Source: Phragmites australis (taxonomy: Eukaryota; Streptophyta; Magnoliopsida; Poales; Poaceae). From it: a DNA stretch of 64,000 nucleotides. Positions 47,701 through 61,099 of this stretch are shown piece by piece (within the stretch, counting starts at the first letter, position 1; each line of letters opens with the position of its first letter). The translations under genes and the position numbers were made by a program. The stretch lies in contig NC_084922.1 of the NCBI RefSeq assembly GCF_958298935.1, positions 46,845,958 through 46,909,957 of the forward strand, given 5' to 3'. The notes below the pieces were generated by a model that was not told the origin of the DNA, made no database searches, and was given only the letters and a program-made list of their open reading frames with translations.

Positions 47701-50700
47701 CAGCTAGTGGATTGCCGAACGCAGGCCATTGTTTGAGCCAGAGAGCTGATCCACTGACAACTCATTGGCGGCCAGTGTTAGCTGATCCATTGGTATCTGA
47801 TGCCCTAATACTGCAGTACCTACTTAGCAGCATGTGTTCATCCATTTCCTGTCCAATTATGTCGTGTAAGCTCGCGCACAAGCTCCAGCGCATGCGGATT
47901 TGCACACTGTTTCATGGTAATTTATAGTATCTTCTCAATTCCAGTATTCTGGGCAGACATTGATTACCCTTATCTCCATATCTGCTGCCTCTCCTCCGGC
48001 TCCTAATGTTTGCTTGATTTGATGGTATGGTAACACCAAGCGCTGATGCTTCTGCATATATTTGGCAGGCTTGCTGATAAGGGTCTTAGTGGGAATTCTT
48101 GAAGCGCTCGTATTCCATAGGTATGTTCATATTGTGACCGGCTCACTGTACTGAGACTGACAGTTCACAGCTGTATCAAGAACACGGTTGGAAAATAACA
48201 TACTCGTTCACTCGTGATTATTGGAAGAAGCACCATCTGCGGCTACGGTACATTTTATCCTAGAGGCTATTCCGAGTTCCTTTTTTCCCTGGACAGAAGC
48301 TGGTGTCTTGGGAGCATCTTGACTATGAGCCATGCAAATTCTTCTTGCGTTCTGAATTGGAAGTCAGCATCATGTCTTGTTTGTTCGATCACATTACAAC
48401 TGAGAGAAGGACTCATGGTTTCAATATTACTGTTAGTTGTGCTAAAATGCAGTGTAATATTGTTAACTGCAGCATTAGTGTACAAGATCACTTTAACTTG
48501 ATTCTGCAAGATTTATTTGTGGCGACTAAATCTACATATTAACATATTGCATGAGTACTTTCTGCTGCTGTATACTTGTAGCTGAGTTTGTAAACCATGA
48601 ACTGGGAATAATAAAGTCTGTCCCATGTACACTAAGTGCAAATGGACAAAAACATAAAAAACATGTTCTGCATAATAAAATGGCGGCTCATGGTGGACAA
48701 ACTGTCCATCCTAAAATACTAAAGGGAGATTTTCTGTTAAAATATCTCCTTGAAGAGTTGATCCCCATCGTTGCTACTGTAATATTGTGCTTACTGCATA
48801 AATGGAAAAAGTTATGTGATTAAGCCTGCCAATTCCATGTAATAATTGATTACTGTGTGAACAACCTCACTGCAACTGGTTATTGCCCATTGGTGCCTTT
48901 GCTTTTGGCTGGCGCTGGCCATAGTTTTACATCTATATTAATTGGCACATCACCATTTCTCTTTAGCATGTCATCTTGTTTTCCTGCCCCCCCCCCCCCC
49001 CCCCTTTTCAGTTCCCAATCAAGCTTTAGCGTTTAAAGATGGGATGCTGCATTTATATCCTTGACTAACTGACGTTTCTGCCTTGCAAATTTTCATTGCG
49101 ATGCAGAAATCATAATTCCACTAATTTTGCTTTTGGCACAAAGAACTTTTCACTGATATGGCATTTCTAAGTAACTTTGGCCCTTTTCAAAAAACTAAAA
49201 CTGAATAAACAGTAGAATTATAATTGCATGAATGTGACCTGTAATGTGCCAAAATGAAAACCAAAGGGTAACTAGGGTGACTTAAAGCTTGCAGATTTAT
49301 CAAAACTATCATAAATATCACCTTGGAGATATCCTTTACTTCAGGGGAGAGCGATGTTCGTGAGCTGATAGTTGTGACAAGGATACAGAGTAGCGAGGGA
49401 TGAAGGAGCCTGCGGTAACACGGGGATGCTTGGTGAGCGTTTACTTCCCCCCAAGTTATGCTTTTATTCTTGCCTCTGTGAAGCACATGATTTGGTTCCA
49501 ATCCAAGATGTTTTCAAAAATGTTTGAATGCAGGTGTAGGTGATGCATGCACTGCCTTTCTTTGTTTCTGCCAAGGATATCTGTGTATTTCATTTTGGTT
49601 CCGTTGCACTGATAAATAGAATAATGCAATATTTTATCCTGCCATATATTGGTGCTGCAACTCTGAAATCTGTCAAAAATACTTGATGATTTTGCTTGGA
49701 AAACACATGGTAGGAGCACTTTTTCAGTACCATTTATGTTTTTGGTTGAATGCATGGATAGGTTATTCTTAAGGTTAGCACTAGCTTTCATGAGATGGAG
49801 ATGATTACTGCATTGATAGTAGGGATTTTCAACTAAAGGTTGGTACTAGTTTTATTACCTAAAGACTCCCACTGCTTTCTTTTGGTTCTCTGTTCGTCAC
49901 CCCTAGCAATGTATTTGCCACCTCTACCTGAATTGGCTATGTGAAAAGGCTCATATTTTTTTGCCCAAAATAAAACAAAAGCCTTGCCATTGAATTATAT
50001 CTGTGCATATCTTTATGGCTACATCTATTTGATTCATCTCAGAGATTTTCTTCTTGTCCTTCTATTCATTTCACTGCATAAGTGCCTACAATCTGAGGAG
50101 ACCTGATGATGCAACCTGATCTTCAGGCGTTTGAATATTAACATATTCACACTGCAGGTCTAAGTGTACAAACACATGTTTTGCTTCTTTAAAACTTGTA
50201 AATTTATGAAAAACCCTGGAGTTTTATTTAGTTCAGGAGAAGAAAGTGGAGTTCATGAACTGATACATTTGTGACACTTTGTGCAGGTTGCTCACTTCAA
50301 CCCTACTAACTCTAGTAGTGTGAATTGAACCTGTATTCTACTTCTAAAGATGGCAATCAAATTTAGGCCTTACTGAAATTTCCATTCAGGTACCTAACCT
50401 TGTTGACAAAATGCTGCTAATCAATCGTACTATATTTTAATAAGACGCGGCAACACTATAAACAGCATCAAGAAAGTGTTATCGTCTAGCCTATAATTCT
50501 GTATGGATGGGAAATTTGATGTCACTGAGACATATATTTACAATATTTCATTGAGATCATTTCCACTAAACTTGTAAAATCAAGGAATCCATGCATGGCA
50601 TATCTTGGATATGAATATTGCTTGTTCGATGAGTTGAAAAATTGCCTCCCAAAAATTGTGAAAAATAAAATATAGCTGTATTAGGACATCTGTGTACTGG

Positions 50701-51700
50701 TTGTGAATAGTGACATTCTATTGAGCTGTATCCCTGTATGTTCTGTCATATCACACAATTCTGGCAAAATTTAATGGCTTCCTAAAAGTTGTGTGAAGTT
50801 GCACCATGCACCTAATAACTTAAACTTTCCATAAAGGCAAAAACTGAATATGATGAGGAGAAACTGAGGATAAGGCAGCTTAACTTTTTCCAGACTGGCA
50901 TTATCATGTGAACCATGTTTACTTGACACCTAGGCTGTTTTCTGCTAATCTACATATGTTACCCTAACAAGAAATTTTGGCACATCCACCCAACAAATTA
51001 ATAATTTCCGTTTTGGCCATATTAGTAGCTTAGCCTTTTGTTTTTCTTAATATGTTTTACCTTTTTCCTTTTCATTTTCTGTTTTATTCTTCAATTTGTT
51101 TTGAAAGAGAGCTTTAGAAGGTGAGGCTTCCAGATATCTTGCTTGCAGCAGAGGTACCCAAAAAGCTTGATCAATGGCCAAAAGAAAAATAGAATGGGAA
51201 AAGGCCACAACTTAAAAACATCTTTCTGTAGTATCCTAAGATGACAATAAAATGCACTTGCTTAAGAACATAGTGGCTTTTAGGGGAAAAGGCCACAACT
51301 TAACTAAACAAACAAGGGTCTTGCAATTTGTTCCTAGATCACACGAACTCATATGCAGTTATGCATTCAACTTATATCAGTATCTCATAACTTGCAGGAA
51401 CAAATTGCAAGACTCTTCTTGGTTTAGTTCTATCAGTTATGCATTCAACAATACCTTTCTTTAAATATATAAAATGGCTGCTCGGTGGGGATCTCCCCCA
51501 CAATTTTTAGTCAAAAAAAGTGCTGGAACCATGACCAACTATACAGATATCCAGGGCAGACACAAACAACAGAGGCAATGCATGCGTACCAGCATTCAAA
51601 CATTTTTGAAATGCATCTTGGCTTGAAAATAAAGTCATAGTGCTAAGTTTTTCTAAGGAAAAACATCTCAGTAATTGTGCTTAATAGAGGGAAGAACAGA
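47701..51700. other. Long gene-poor stretch
   Basis: No supported coding exon was found. It contains a C18 run at 48987-49004 and many short ORFs without domains. It may be intronic DNA of the PHD locus if the GC-rich island is that gene's promoter. Confidence 0.4.
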
Positions 51701-52039
51701 AGTAATTATTTTGAGGGCTTAAAAAGAAGTAACTCTTTCTCTCCTTGGATTCCGAATTTCACCTGCATCTCTGCACATCTTCCCTGGATTCCGAATTTCT
51801 CCTGCATTCCCCGAAATACAACTCCACAGCACCGCCAGGCACAGGTACTCTTCAAAACCATCTTTGCCTATTCCCCCCTTTCCCCCTCTACTTCTTGCTG
51901 TTTTGGCCACGTTTTACCCTAAAATTTTGAACCTCCTTGGTGAATCTTTTGGGGGCGAGGGTTCTGTAGGGGGAGGAGGGGATTTCTGGTCGTGTTGGGT
52001 GTCTTAGTTTGGTGATTTTTAGGAATCTGTTTTTGTTTC

Positions 52040-53500
52040 ATCTTACTTTCGATGCTGCTTTGCTACAAAGAGTTTTTTGGGCCTGGGGATACTAGTCCCG
52101 TTCAGTTACAGCCGGATTTGTGGTTGGAAGAAGAGAATGCAGATCTTACAGAACAAGAGGTATTTGATGCTATTCAGTCCATAGAATCAAATGAGGCATT
52201 TGGACCTGATAGTTTCCCTGATGAATTTTATCAAACCTTCTGGAATATATCAAGACAAATCTTATGAGAATATCCGAGCACTTTCACAAATAAGATCTGG
52301 AAATTCACAGGCTGAATTTTGGTGTGATCACATTATCACCAAAGGTTCCAGAAGCATCAACAATTCAAAAAGGTTTATGATAAAGTACTTTGCACCTTTT
52401 TGGATCTGATTCTCGTAATTTAGGGTTTTAATCAGGTTTTGGTGCAGATGGATAAAAGCTTTTGTGCGCAAGGGCAGATTTGCATTAGGCTGAATGATGA
52501 GGAAGGACCAGTACTTTCAGGGTTATCAGGGTTTGAGGCGAGATCCCTTGTCTCCTTCCCTCTTCAATTTGGGAAGATGGGTTTAGCTGCTATGGTGAGA
52601 AGAGCCCAACCAAATGGATTAATTGCGGATTAGTTCCCCATTTGATCATTTGATCCGAAAAGGACTAGCCTTGCTTCAATATGCAGATGACACTGTCCTA
52701 GCTCTGATGGTATTGTTGTGGCTCAGAATGTGAAAATTTTGTTGTATGCATATGGAAGAATGACTGAGCTGAAAAGCTGTCTCAAGAGTGTTGTAGTGCT
52801 TTTGGGAGAGGATAATCAAAGAGCAGAAATGATGGCAGATTTATTTCACTATTCATATTGGTCACTTGCCAATCACGTACCTAAGAGTTCTGTGTCAACC
52901 AGAAGATTTTTGTTGGTGGATTGGCTATTCGTGATAAAGAGGTGGCTTTGTTTCTCCATGAAGGAGACTTGTTTTCCTGGAATCATGTCTTAGCACAATA
53001 CCTATCTAACTTATGTCCGTGTACCAACTACCAAAAACAATCATACAGAAAATTGATACGCTCAGGAGGAGATTCTTGTGGCAAGGTATTTGGTCAAATG
53101 TGATATTGTTTGCAAGCAGAAAAAGCAAGGGGCATTGGGAGCTAAACATCTGGACACCATGAACTAGTGCCTGTTAGCTAAATGGCTGTTCAAAGGTCAG
53201 AATGGAACAGGTTTATGGCAAGTTGGCAACAGATAGTTGAAGCAAAATATATCAGACAGAGATCGTTTTTTTGGATCAAATGGAAACCAACTGATTCACC
53301 AGTCTGAAGTATTTTGTTAAATTGAAGACCATCCTATACACAGGTTGGTATTGGAAAGCGGGCTCAGGTACCAGAATTCGTTTCTAGGAAGATACCTGGC
53401 TCTATGATGTTACTTTAGCCCTGAAATTTCCAGAGATGTATGAACTGATTCAAAAGCCTGAAGTTTCTTGGCCAAGCTCAATTTTCTGTCAGAAGACATC
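52040..53500 (+). mobile_element. L1-type LINE ORF2 remnant (reverse transcriptase)
   Basis: Plus-strand pieces in RT order: KEFFGPGDTSPVQLQPDLW and VFDAIQSIESNEAFGPDSFP (52060-52260); GQICIRLNDEEGP (~52465-52510); AAMVRRAQPNGLIADLVPHL (~52585-52645); and the catalytic YADDTV at 52680-52697. Post-RT fragments follow (near 52780 KSVVVLLG; near 53060 a RRRFLW-like segment; KQGALGAKHLDTMN near 53125). Frames change repeatedly and several blocks are missing. It is a dead, internally deleted copy lying 0.45 kb upstream of the PHD coding exon. No tail or target duplication was resolved. Confidence 0.8.
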
Positions 53501-53949
53501 TTGATGAGCTATTATTGGGTTCGTCAGATCAGATTCAGAACTAGTGCAGAAATGTACATCTTGATGATTCAAAAGATAGAGTAAATTGATTTGGAGCCAT
53601 ACTTCGACAAAAGATTTCACAGTCTATATATCAGAAAGTGGCTGCACACAACTATACTAAATTCAACTCGTACATGGATGAACTCTAGACTAGCTAGCAT
53701 ATCCAACCTATTAAGTTGGAGAAGTGTAATTGAATACCTGGATCTTGGATTAAACAACAGTCGTTTTTTGTTAAATGCTTGTAGTTTAAATCTCTGATGC
53801 GTTTTGATTTCATCAGTTTTGAAGTGCTGTAGTTCTTTTAAACTTTTATAGTGCTATTTTACCAAAATTTAAAGGCATTTTATCATGCTTGGCAACTATT
53901 TTCAAGTCATTTTTAACAAAGTGATGGTGTCCTTTCAACAGATTCAAGC

Positions 53950-54471
53950 ATGGAACCAGCCGAGGATGTGAAGCTGTCAGGTACTGCTCGCGCTGGATGT
54001 TGCAAGGTATGCGGAGAACCTGAAGAGAAGGGCAAGGAATTCTTGATTTGTTGTCACTCTCTTTGTCTGTACAAGTACTACCACATCCGGTGCCTGAAGC
54101 CTAAGAAGATCGCGAGCAATGCGCAGAGGAACAAACCACACTGGTACTGCCCATCTTGCCTCTGCCGGGTTTGTCTTGATGACAAGGATGATGATCAGAT
54201 CATCCTGTGTGATGGCTGTGATGAGGGCCATCACCTGTACTGCCTCAGGCCTCCACGTACTTCAGTGCCAGAAGGGAAGTGGTACTGCCCCTCCTGCAAG
54301 GCAGAGATGGCAAAGGAGCGGGAGACGAGAAAGTACGAGCAAAGGATGCTGAAGCTCCACAGGAAGGATGGTGCTATGGTGAAGAGTAGGAAGTATGATG
54401 GTGTGAACTTGCTGCTTTCTGCTGCGGAGAAGCTGAACGCCGATGAGCAGCAGCTGACTTCGGCGAAGTAG
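53950..54471 (+). CDS. Double PHD-finger protein (possibly 5'-truncated)
   Basis: 173 aa in one exon. PHD1 spans residues ~18-72 (CKVCGEPEEKGKEFLICCHS ... YYHIRC ... HWYCPSC). PHD2 spans ~74-120 (CRVCLDDKDDDQIILCDGCD ... HHLYC ... GKWYCPSC). The zinc ligands follow the C4HC3 order. A basic helical tail (KYEQRMLKLHRKD) and AAEKLNADEQQL close the protein. PHD fingers read histone H3 tails in the nucleus. In larger plant proteins this tandem pair is C-terminal, so the missing N-terminus may lie upstream. The exon is preceded by TTTCAACAG, a good acceptor, and the frame stays open to that site (TCA AGC before ATG), so the ATG at 53950 may be internal. A LINE remnant occupies the upstream sequence. 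Whether it is a short functional gene or a 3' fragment is undecided. Confidence 0.8.
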   Translation: MEPAEDVKLSGTARAGCCKVCGEPEEKGKEFLICCHSLCLYKYYHIRCLKPKKIASNAQRNKPHWYCPSCLCRVCLDDKDDDQIILCDGCDEGHHLYCLRPPRTSVPEGKWYCPSCKAEMAKERETRKYEQRMLKLHRKDGAMVKSRKYDGVNLLLSAAEKLNADEQQLTSAK

Positions 54472-56160
54472 GAAGCATGGAGATCCGCAGCTTCATAAAC
54501 AGTGGCTGTACCGTAGATTATGTTCCATTTCGTCAGTGAGTGGATTTGTGTTCTTTGCCTCGGATTCAGGCAACACAAGGTTTCTGTCCTGGGAGCCTTA
54601 GCTCTGTCCAGCCGAAGACCTTATGGTCAGGAGTTAGGACAAGAGCCTGAGGGTCTCAGAAACATGTGCCGTCTGAACTGATGGTGGAGAATATTGAATC
54701 CATTAGAGTCGCTCCTTTTCTTTTCATCGTTTCTTTCGCCTCTGTGAGGTCATACTTAAAGAACTTGCCAGCGTCGGAACTTGAGAACTGGGTACTGGAA
54801 TTGAAAGAAAAATGGTGGATATCGGTCGAGTAAGGTGTCCGTTGAGACATGGTGTGTTTTTTTTAGCTCGTGCATTGCAGGTACAATTTGATTCGTGTGT
54901 CGTTTCCAGTTAAAGAGAAACACCACCTTCGGAAATAGGCTCAGATATCCTATGCTCATGGTCCTACAAGATTCTCCCTTTCCCCCTTTTTTCTTGTTTC
55001 TTGTTTCTTATTTTTCGTGCCTGAACGACAGGGCATTGCTATACTATAACGCAATGTACAGGCCGCTTTCTGAATAGTTCTGATGCAGGTGATATTGAAT
55101 GAGCTAATGGAGTTGTCCAATGTTGTTGGATTCGTAATATGCCCAACAAAAATGAATTGTATTTGATCATGAGAAGTTGGAGCTAATGGAGCCAATTTCG
55201 CCAGGGGGATTACAATGAGCTAAGAATCATAGTAGGAGTGATGAATTGATAGTTAAAACGAAAGGACCATGTACCTGCTGCTCAGACATAACATGGAGCT
55301 TGGCCAGTGATTGCTTGAACGAGTCCCCGAATGCGCCACCCCCTTCTTCGTCCTCTTCTCAGCATTCATCTTACTAACATGTATAAAAAATTCACAAATT
55401 TTAGAGAGGAATGAAATATCTAATTTTAAATTTTTCTTTTACTAATATGTGAGACGAAAAATGATCGAAATATTGGCAAATTCGCAAATATCAGTATTTT
55501 TGCCGGTGAAAAGAAAATTGTAAAATGATCCCTGAATCTGACTAATGTGTTAGGGCATATGAATCGCTTTGGAAGTAGCATAACAAAGTCGTAAGCACGT
55601 AAAATCGACTTGCAGATATGTTTTGCTGCCAACTTGTTTAACGTCCGACATGGGCACTATGGCCCTATTTATTTTAGCCTATGGCTAATTTCTATTTTTC
55701 AGAAGCTAAAAACTGAAACAAACAGACTGGTTTATTGTTGGATTTTAAAAACTTAAAAAGCTGATTTCTGATAAAATAAATTAAAAGCTGATAAACTGTA
55801 TCAGAATAGTTTTTCTGACTTTTGGTATGCTGAGAACTTAAAATTTTCTCGTAAAAACCAACAGCTAAAAAAAAACCACAAGCAACTTTCAGCAAAAATC
55901 ATTTTCCGATAAAACACACATAAATTTTAGCTATTCCAAATAGAATCTATACCTGAGTATTACTAACCCCTTTCCCTTTCGCAGAGCCCACCATTCACTT
56001 TAAGCCCATGTGAAGGCGCGTGTTGTCATGTGAGAGACCGAGGACAATAGGAATGGACTCGGCTGGGCAACAGACCAGGCCCGCCGTGACCCACGTTGCA
56101 AGCGAGACAGGGCAAGCAGCTGTTACCTGTTGCTCATCTCGGTTTCAGGGGCAGCCGTCA
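54472..56160. other. PHD 3' UTR and AT-rich spacer
   Basis: No further coding sequence was seen. Between about 55660 and 55950 an AT-rich stretch with loosely inverted GGCCCTATTT / CCAAATAGAATC ends could be an old MITE, but no target duplication was found. Confidence 0.35.
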
Positions 56161-56162
56161 GC

Positions 56163-56199
56163 TTCTCTCTCTCTCCCTCTCTCTTTTCTCTCTCTCTGA
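56163..56199. repeat. (CT)n microsatellite
   Basis: Interrupted CT repeat (TTCTCTCTCTCTCCCTCTCTC and on to CTCTCTCTCTGAA). Confidence 0.8.
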
Positions 56200-58670
56200 A
56201 ATGGCAGCACACACTGACACCGATGTGATGTCCAAGCTACCTTAATCATGTCCCCATCTTGGATCCAAAACAGGTGTCTCGAAAGTCATACTACAAAAGC
56301 CGTCCACAAAATCGATGGCCGCATCTTTGTCACCGCTACTAGATCTAATGCCTCAACTTTAGATCTACGTTGGTATGTTTTGTTTCTGCTCGGACTCGTC
56401 ACGCCTAATCCGTAAGTTTTAAATAAGCGATATTGTAAAGTGTATTTACCTGAATCATATTAATATGGTCGCCAAATTTTCACCGTGATCCTCTCAAATC
56501 TTGGACCGGGGAAGAGATGATAACGGATGGGACTATGACGGGGCTGCCGGTTGATTGTAGAGTTGTCCAACAATGAAGATGAGGAAAAATCAAGTTGGAT
56601 TTTGCGATGGTATTTGCAGGCGAGGTGGTAGCGAGGAGGGTGTTGTGGGATGGCTGTGTTAGCGAGAGAGAGAAGGGGATGCGGGGATTGGGGAGGAGGC
56701 GACGGGTGCGGTAGGAAGCGAGGGGAGGATCCATATTTAGGGTTGGTGGCATTTTAATCCAACCGGAGGGGTGAGGTGGTCGATGGATCCAACGGTGCAT
56801 AGTATTATCTACTGTTTATTTTAAAAAATCACATATCAAATTGTTAGATGCATCCTTAAGTAACCTAAATGCTTGAAATTATCTTCTAACGTGAAAAAAA
56901 TGTGACATTTATATATCGCAACAAAGGATATGAAAAGTGAAGTCATATGGAGGAATATTCCGTGCACTATCCCTTTGGTGCATCCCTCGTACATCCCACG
57001 TTAAAAGGCTAAAAACCCACTTAAAAAATAATAAGAACTATTGGAGATAGGTTGATGTTCATCTACAACCTAACAAAAATTCGAAAAATTAGGTCTATCC
57101 AAATATAGAGGAAAGAGTGAATGATGTCTCCATTTTGTGATCAGCCTGACAATTTTCATTCCTTTACTTCCTCTTTTTCGTGCTTTCCGTTTCAGGTATG
57201 ATTTTACCAGTTTATAGATAGCCTTCCTGACTGTCACGCATATTTTTTTCACAAAATAATTAGCAAAATCTGAGAGGGTGTCTACAGTAAATAGAGTACA
57301 ATTGGTTGGATGATTCAGTTGTAGACGTATGGTCTGTTCGGTAGAGCTCGAGTAGCTTCATGACTATAATTAGAGAGAGTTTTGCCAAACAGTAAATTTC
57401 AGCTTTTAGCTTACTGAGTGAAATTCGTGTGAGCGATTTTTTAAAATTAATTAGAAGTGAAATCTGAAAAAAGCAGTTTTCCCTAATTCACTTCCCGTAT
57501 AGAATCACTTTCCCTATATATTTTATTTTAAAGAATCATTTTCAATTACAAAATCACTTCCTTAAAAATAAAATCACTCTCTGTAAAAAATTTAGATCAA
57601 TAAAAGCTCTAACAAATAAGTCGTATATTCTCTATTACCACCCATTGCAACCTAAAAGATCTCAATTTGTATTTCGCACGAAACAGTTCAATTCTTGTTC
57701 GAAGTTGGGAATTTCTCTCGTTGGGTCCTGGAGGCAGCCGCCTACGAGGAAGCGACACATGCCATGGTACTTGATTTTGCTGCTCCGAGCAAGAGGAGCT
57801 CTCAGTTGTCACAACGACCCATCTCTTTCACACACAAAGGGAAAGAGACAACGCACACTAGCATCATGTCAGGTGGACCTGGACGCCGTCGTCACGCTGT
57901 ACCAGACCGATCAATCGTTCGGTCGAGCCACTGCGCGGTCGATAAGTGCAGTGCAGTGGTGCCGACCAGTGCTGCGTACGATCGTCTCGATGTCAGGTCG
58001 ACCAGCTCGGCGCGACAAAAGTGCGGCCGAGCTGACCGATCTCACGTCGGTCGGTTCTCGATCGATCGTGCAGTTTGCCGGACCGCCATCGGCGTCCATC
58101 TCTTCCATCGGCTGGTGAGGGTTAACTTTTCGCTGATTGGAAGGGCAGGAATGTAGACACCGGCGGTGAAATTTTTACATTTCCAACTTCTTTTAAATAT
58201 ATTCTACTAATAGACCTCTGTAAAAATAATTTATCAAAATAAATTATTTTTGCACGCGTCACGATATTTGACGTCGTGCTACCGATCTTCTATTTTAAAC
58301 TTTAAAGATCATATATGATAGCTACTATAACACTAATTATCATAGCGACATGTTATTTAACCATGGCGTCAGATATCATGACACCATAAAAATAATCTAA
58401 TTTTTGATATTATTTCTCTATAAATTCATGCGTAGAATTTTTTTTAAAGAAAGACCAAATTCTAAAACTTCCACAACACCCGCCCCTGCAGCCCTACTGA
58501 CTGCAAACCGTTAGAACGTAGAAAAAACAAAAATCTCTTCTCGGCAAAAGAAATCCCTTGGATACTCTTAGAATTTTAAAGCAAACCAAGACGTTGGAGC
58601 GTTTCACACCAACTCTAACATCTCCTGGCGTGTACAGCGTTAGCACATGCCAACAAACTATACACTGAGA
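56200..58670. other. Gene-free stretch
   Basis: ORFs at 57645-58156 overlap in several frames and show no domain, so none was called. GGTCTGTTCGGTAGAGCTC near 57331 resembles one end of a TIR element, but no partner was found. Confidence 0.35.
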
Positions 58671-58671
58671 T

Positions 58672-59487
58672 AGTGTTTGGTTCAAGATTTATAATGCAAA
58701 CATAATTGAAATCGGATTACACTGGTAATAGAAATGGTATAAGTAAATACAACATTTGTTTGGTTCAGCACGGGAATGGAATGGAAAGCTATTACGGTAT
58801 TTTGTCATCAGAACCAGCGCTAGATCTTAACAACTAAAACCGAAGAAATCTCATGTGCACAAAAGAACCAGGATTAGATCTGACAGAGTAGAAATAAAAA
58901 AATGATATCGTTTGCACCTAAGAACAAACGAAAGTTATCTCCTGATAGATTGGAACAGCTGGAAACAAATCGATCAATGCAAAGGAGAAGCAAAACAGAG
59001 AAGCAACCAACCAAATACTGAGATCACCATCGGTTGATCTGCGTCTGTGCATCTGCTCACCACCTGCCCATTAGTTATGATCTCGCTACGCTCTCCTGAA
59101 AGCATTGAGGGGGTTCAAGCGAAGGGGTGGCTGAAGCCTAAAGACGACAAGTATGTGTGTGCTGGAGTACCGCTTGGGAGCAGTAGATGGTGCAGGAGAT
59201 GAATTAGAGAGGGAGCGCAGACCAGTAATGAGGAAGAAGAGACGATGGCCATCGTAGGCGTGGTATGCATGAGGAGACTCGCGAGCGGAAGGAAGATGAG
59301 GAGATGGTGAATTGCTATAGGCAATAATAGTATAGGATACGTTCAATTTTTTGTATCGATTTTGTATTATCCTGTTTTCAGTTACTGCATCTTCCAATTA
59401 CAGGACATCGTAATCAACGGTAACTAACGGCTTCGAATAGCACTGTAATTCGAATGTATTACATTACATTTGACCGAACCAAACGCT
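58672..59487. mobile_element. Inverted-repeat element (TIR-like, unclassified)
   Basis: Ends AGTGTTTGGTTC (58672) and GAACCAAACGCT (to 59487) are inverted repeats with one mismatch. Further inside, short ATTACA(C/G)TG-type words also pair loosely. No convincing target duplication and no transposase were seen, so the superfamily is unknown. Confidence 0.4.
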
Positions 59488-60799
59488 AAAGCTTCAAGCA
59501 TGAGCTCCCTAGCATCCGCACGGCACCGGACACCGACAAACAGTCCCCTGGACTGGAGTGAGTACTCCCTGGCTCGGTGACCCCCTTTGTCAGTGTCTCC
59601 GTAGGTACTACGGGGATTGGATAAGCGTCTGTTATTGTAGGAAAGAACTCGGCCTTTTCGATGGCTCCACATCGCCTGCCGACGCCTGTGCATGGCACGT
59701 ACGCACGCTGCCGCCGCGATGCGTCGGCGTCCGACGTGCCTGTACTGTTGGGCAGCGCATCGCTTTGTCCTTTTGTCCTCAGGGGCAGAGCAGGATATGC
59801 GCGTCGATCCGACAAGTATGTTCACGAACATGGCATTATTGCACACTGAAATCGATCTCTGTCCTTCTTGGATGTGCGCATTGCAAACAGTGGTGGATCC
59901 AAAAATTCTAAGTTGGGAATGCAAGATTGTGACGAAGCGAATTCAGCGAAGGGTAATTGAGTATGCGGAAGTGAGGATGGACCGACAATAGATATTCGAT
60001 AGAAGACTAAAGTTGTGAGTTTTAGATCCAATTAGCTACATACTACACGTATGTTTAATATATACTGTATATATAATTGATTTTTCCAAAAAAATTGGTT
60101 ATACAACTGCATACTCATGCATCAAGTGGGTCCGCGGATGATTGCAAAGTACCAGTGCTGCCAAACGAGGATATAGCCATCAGCCCTGCATGCGTCTTGT
60201 ACTGTTCTTCGTCTGCATTCAAAGAAATAGTATAATCCAGCGTGTACCTGTGTCGGTAGGCAACAAGAACAATTATCTTGTACCTAAGCGTCCAGGATCT
60301 CAAGAAATATATCCTAGTCGTCTCGTCGTCCCCAAGCTAGCACTTAGCTTGTCCCCAGGCTCGCTCAGGAGTGGACAAAAGCAAGGAAGAAGACAACCGA
60401 ATCTGAATGTTTTATGAATTATTCATATGTACGAAATCCGATGAATGGATCAGATAGAGAGCGGCATGTGTATATCGGCACAGTATGGGAGACGCAGGCG
60501 CCTCCAGGAATTCCAGATTGCGATCATCGCAGGTTGTGGCTAACATTAGCCGCCTTGACCCACCAAGATTGGAGGCCCCGCACATTTATCCACTCACTCC
60601 CATGGATTGGTTAGATCTAATCCCAAGTTAATCTCAGCTGGCTAGATCCTCTCAGTCCAGCTCGGTTGACTCTTCTTTGAAAAGCTGCCGATGTGTGCTG
60701 CCTCCTGAAATCAGGACAAGTACTGGACAAACAATGGATGTGATGCCTATGGATTGATAGCCACCTAAAACCTGCATTCGTCGAGCTTGTTTAGGCCAA

Positions 60800-61095
60800 C
60801 TCTAGCAGTAGTTTCAAATTTGCAGAAAAGTCCTACAGTACTCTTTGACTGTAGCACTGAAAATCATCTGTACAGGGTCTGCATCTGTTGCTACAGTGTC
60901 TGTATCTGTTGCTACAGTGTTAGCTCGCACCTAGTGCTGCAGTGTTAGTCCGTACCTAGTGCTACAGTGTTACAGAGAGAATATGGGCTCCAGATTTGCT
61001 GGGTTACTGTATTAGCCGCATACTGTAGCAGTACTGTTCACAGAGCTAGGCGTTGCTGAGAAAACCCGTCTGGTTACTGTAGCAGTACTGTAGTC
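60800..61095. repeat. CTACAGT-rich short repeat cluster
   Basis: TGTTGCTACAGTGT, GTGCTACAGTGTTA and TACTGTAGCAGTACTGT recur at irregular spacing in both orientations. The cluster is low-complexity DNA near the left limit of the LTR-like block. Confidence 0.55.
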
Positions 61096-61099
61096 AGAA

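Noticed and set aside
48551..48823. 90-aa plus-strand ORF with hydrophobic C-terminus
   Set aside because: No family recognised, no splice or promoter support, and base composition like the surrounding non-coding DNA.
57645..58156. Two overlapping plus-strand ORFs of about 155 aa
   Set aside because: They overlap each other in different frames, show no domain or splice context, and have compositional Arg/Ser bias.
60800..61095. CRISPR-like short repeats
   Set aside because: Repeats are variable, irregularly spaced and in both orientations in a plant nuclear context. This is low-complexity sequence, not an array.
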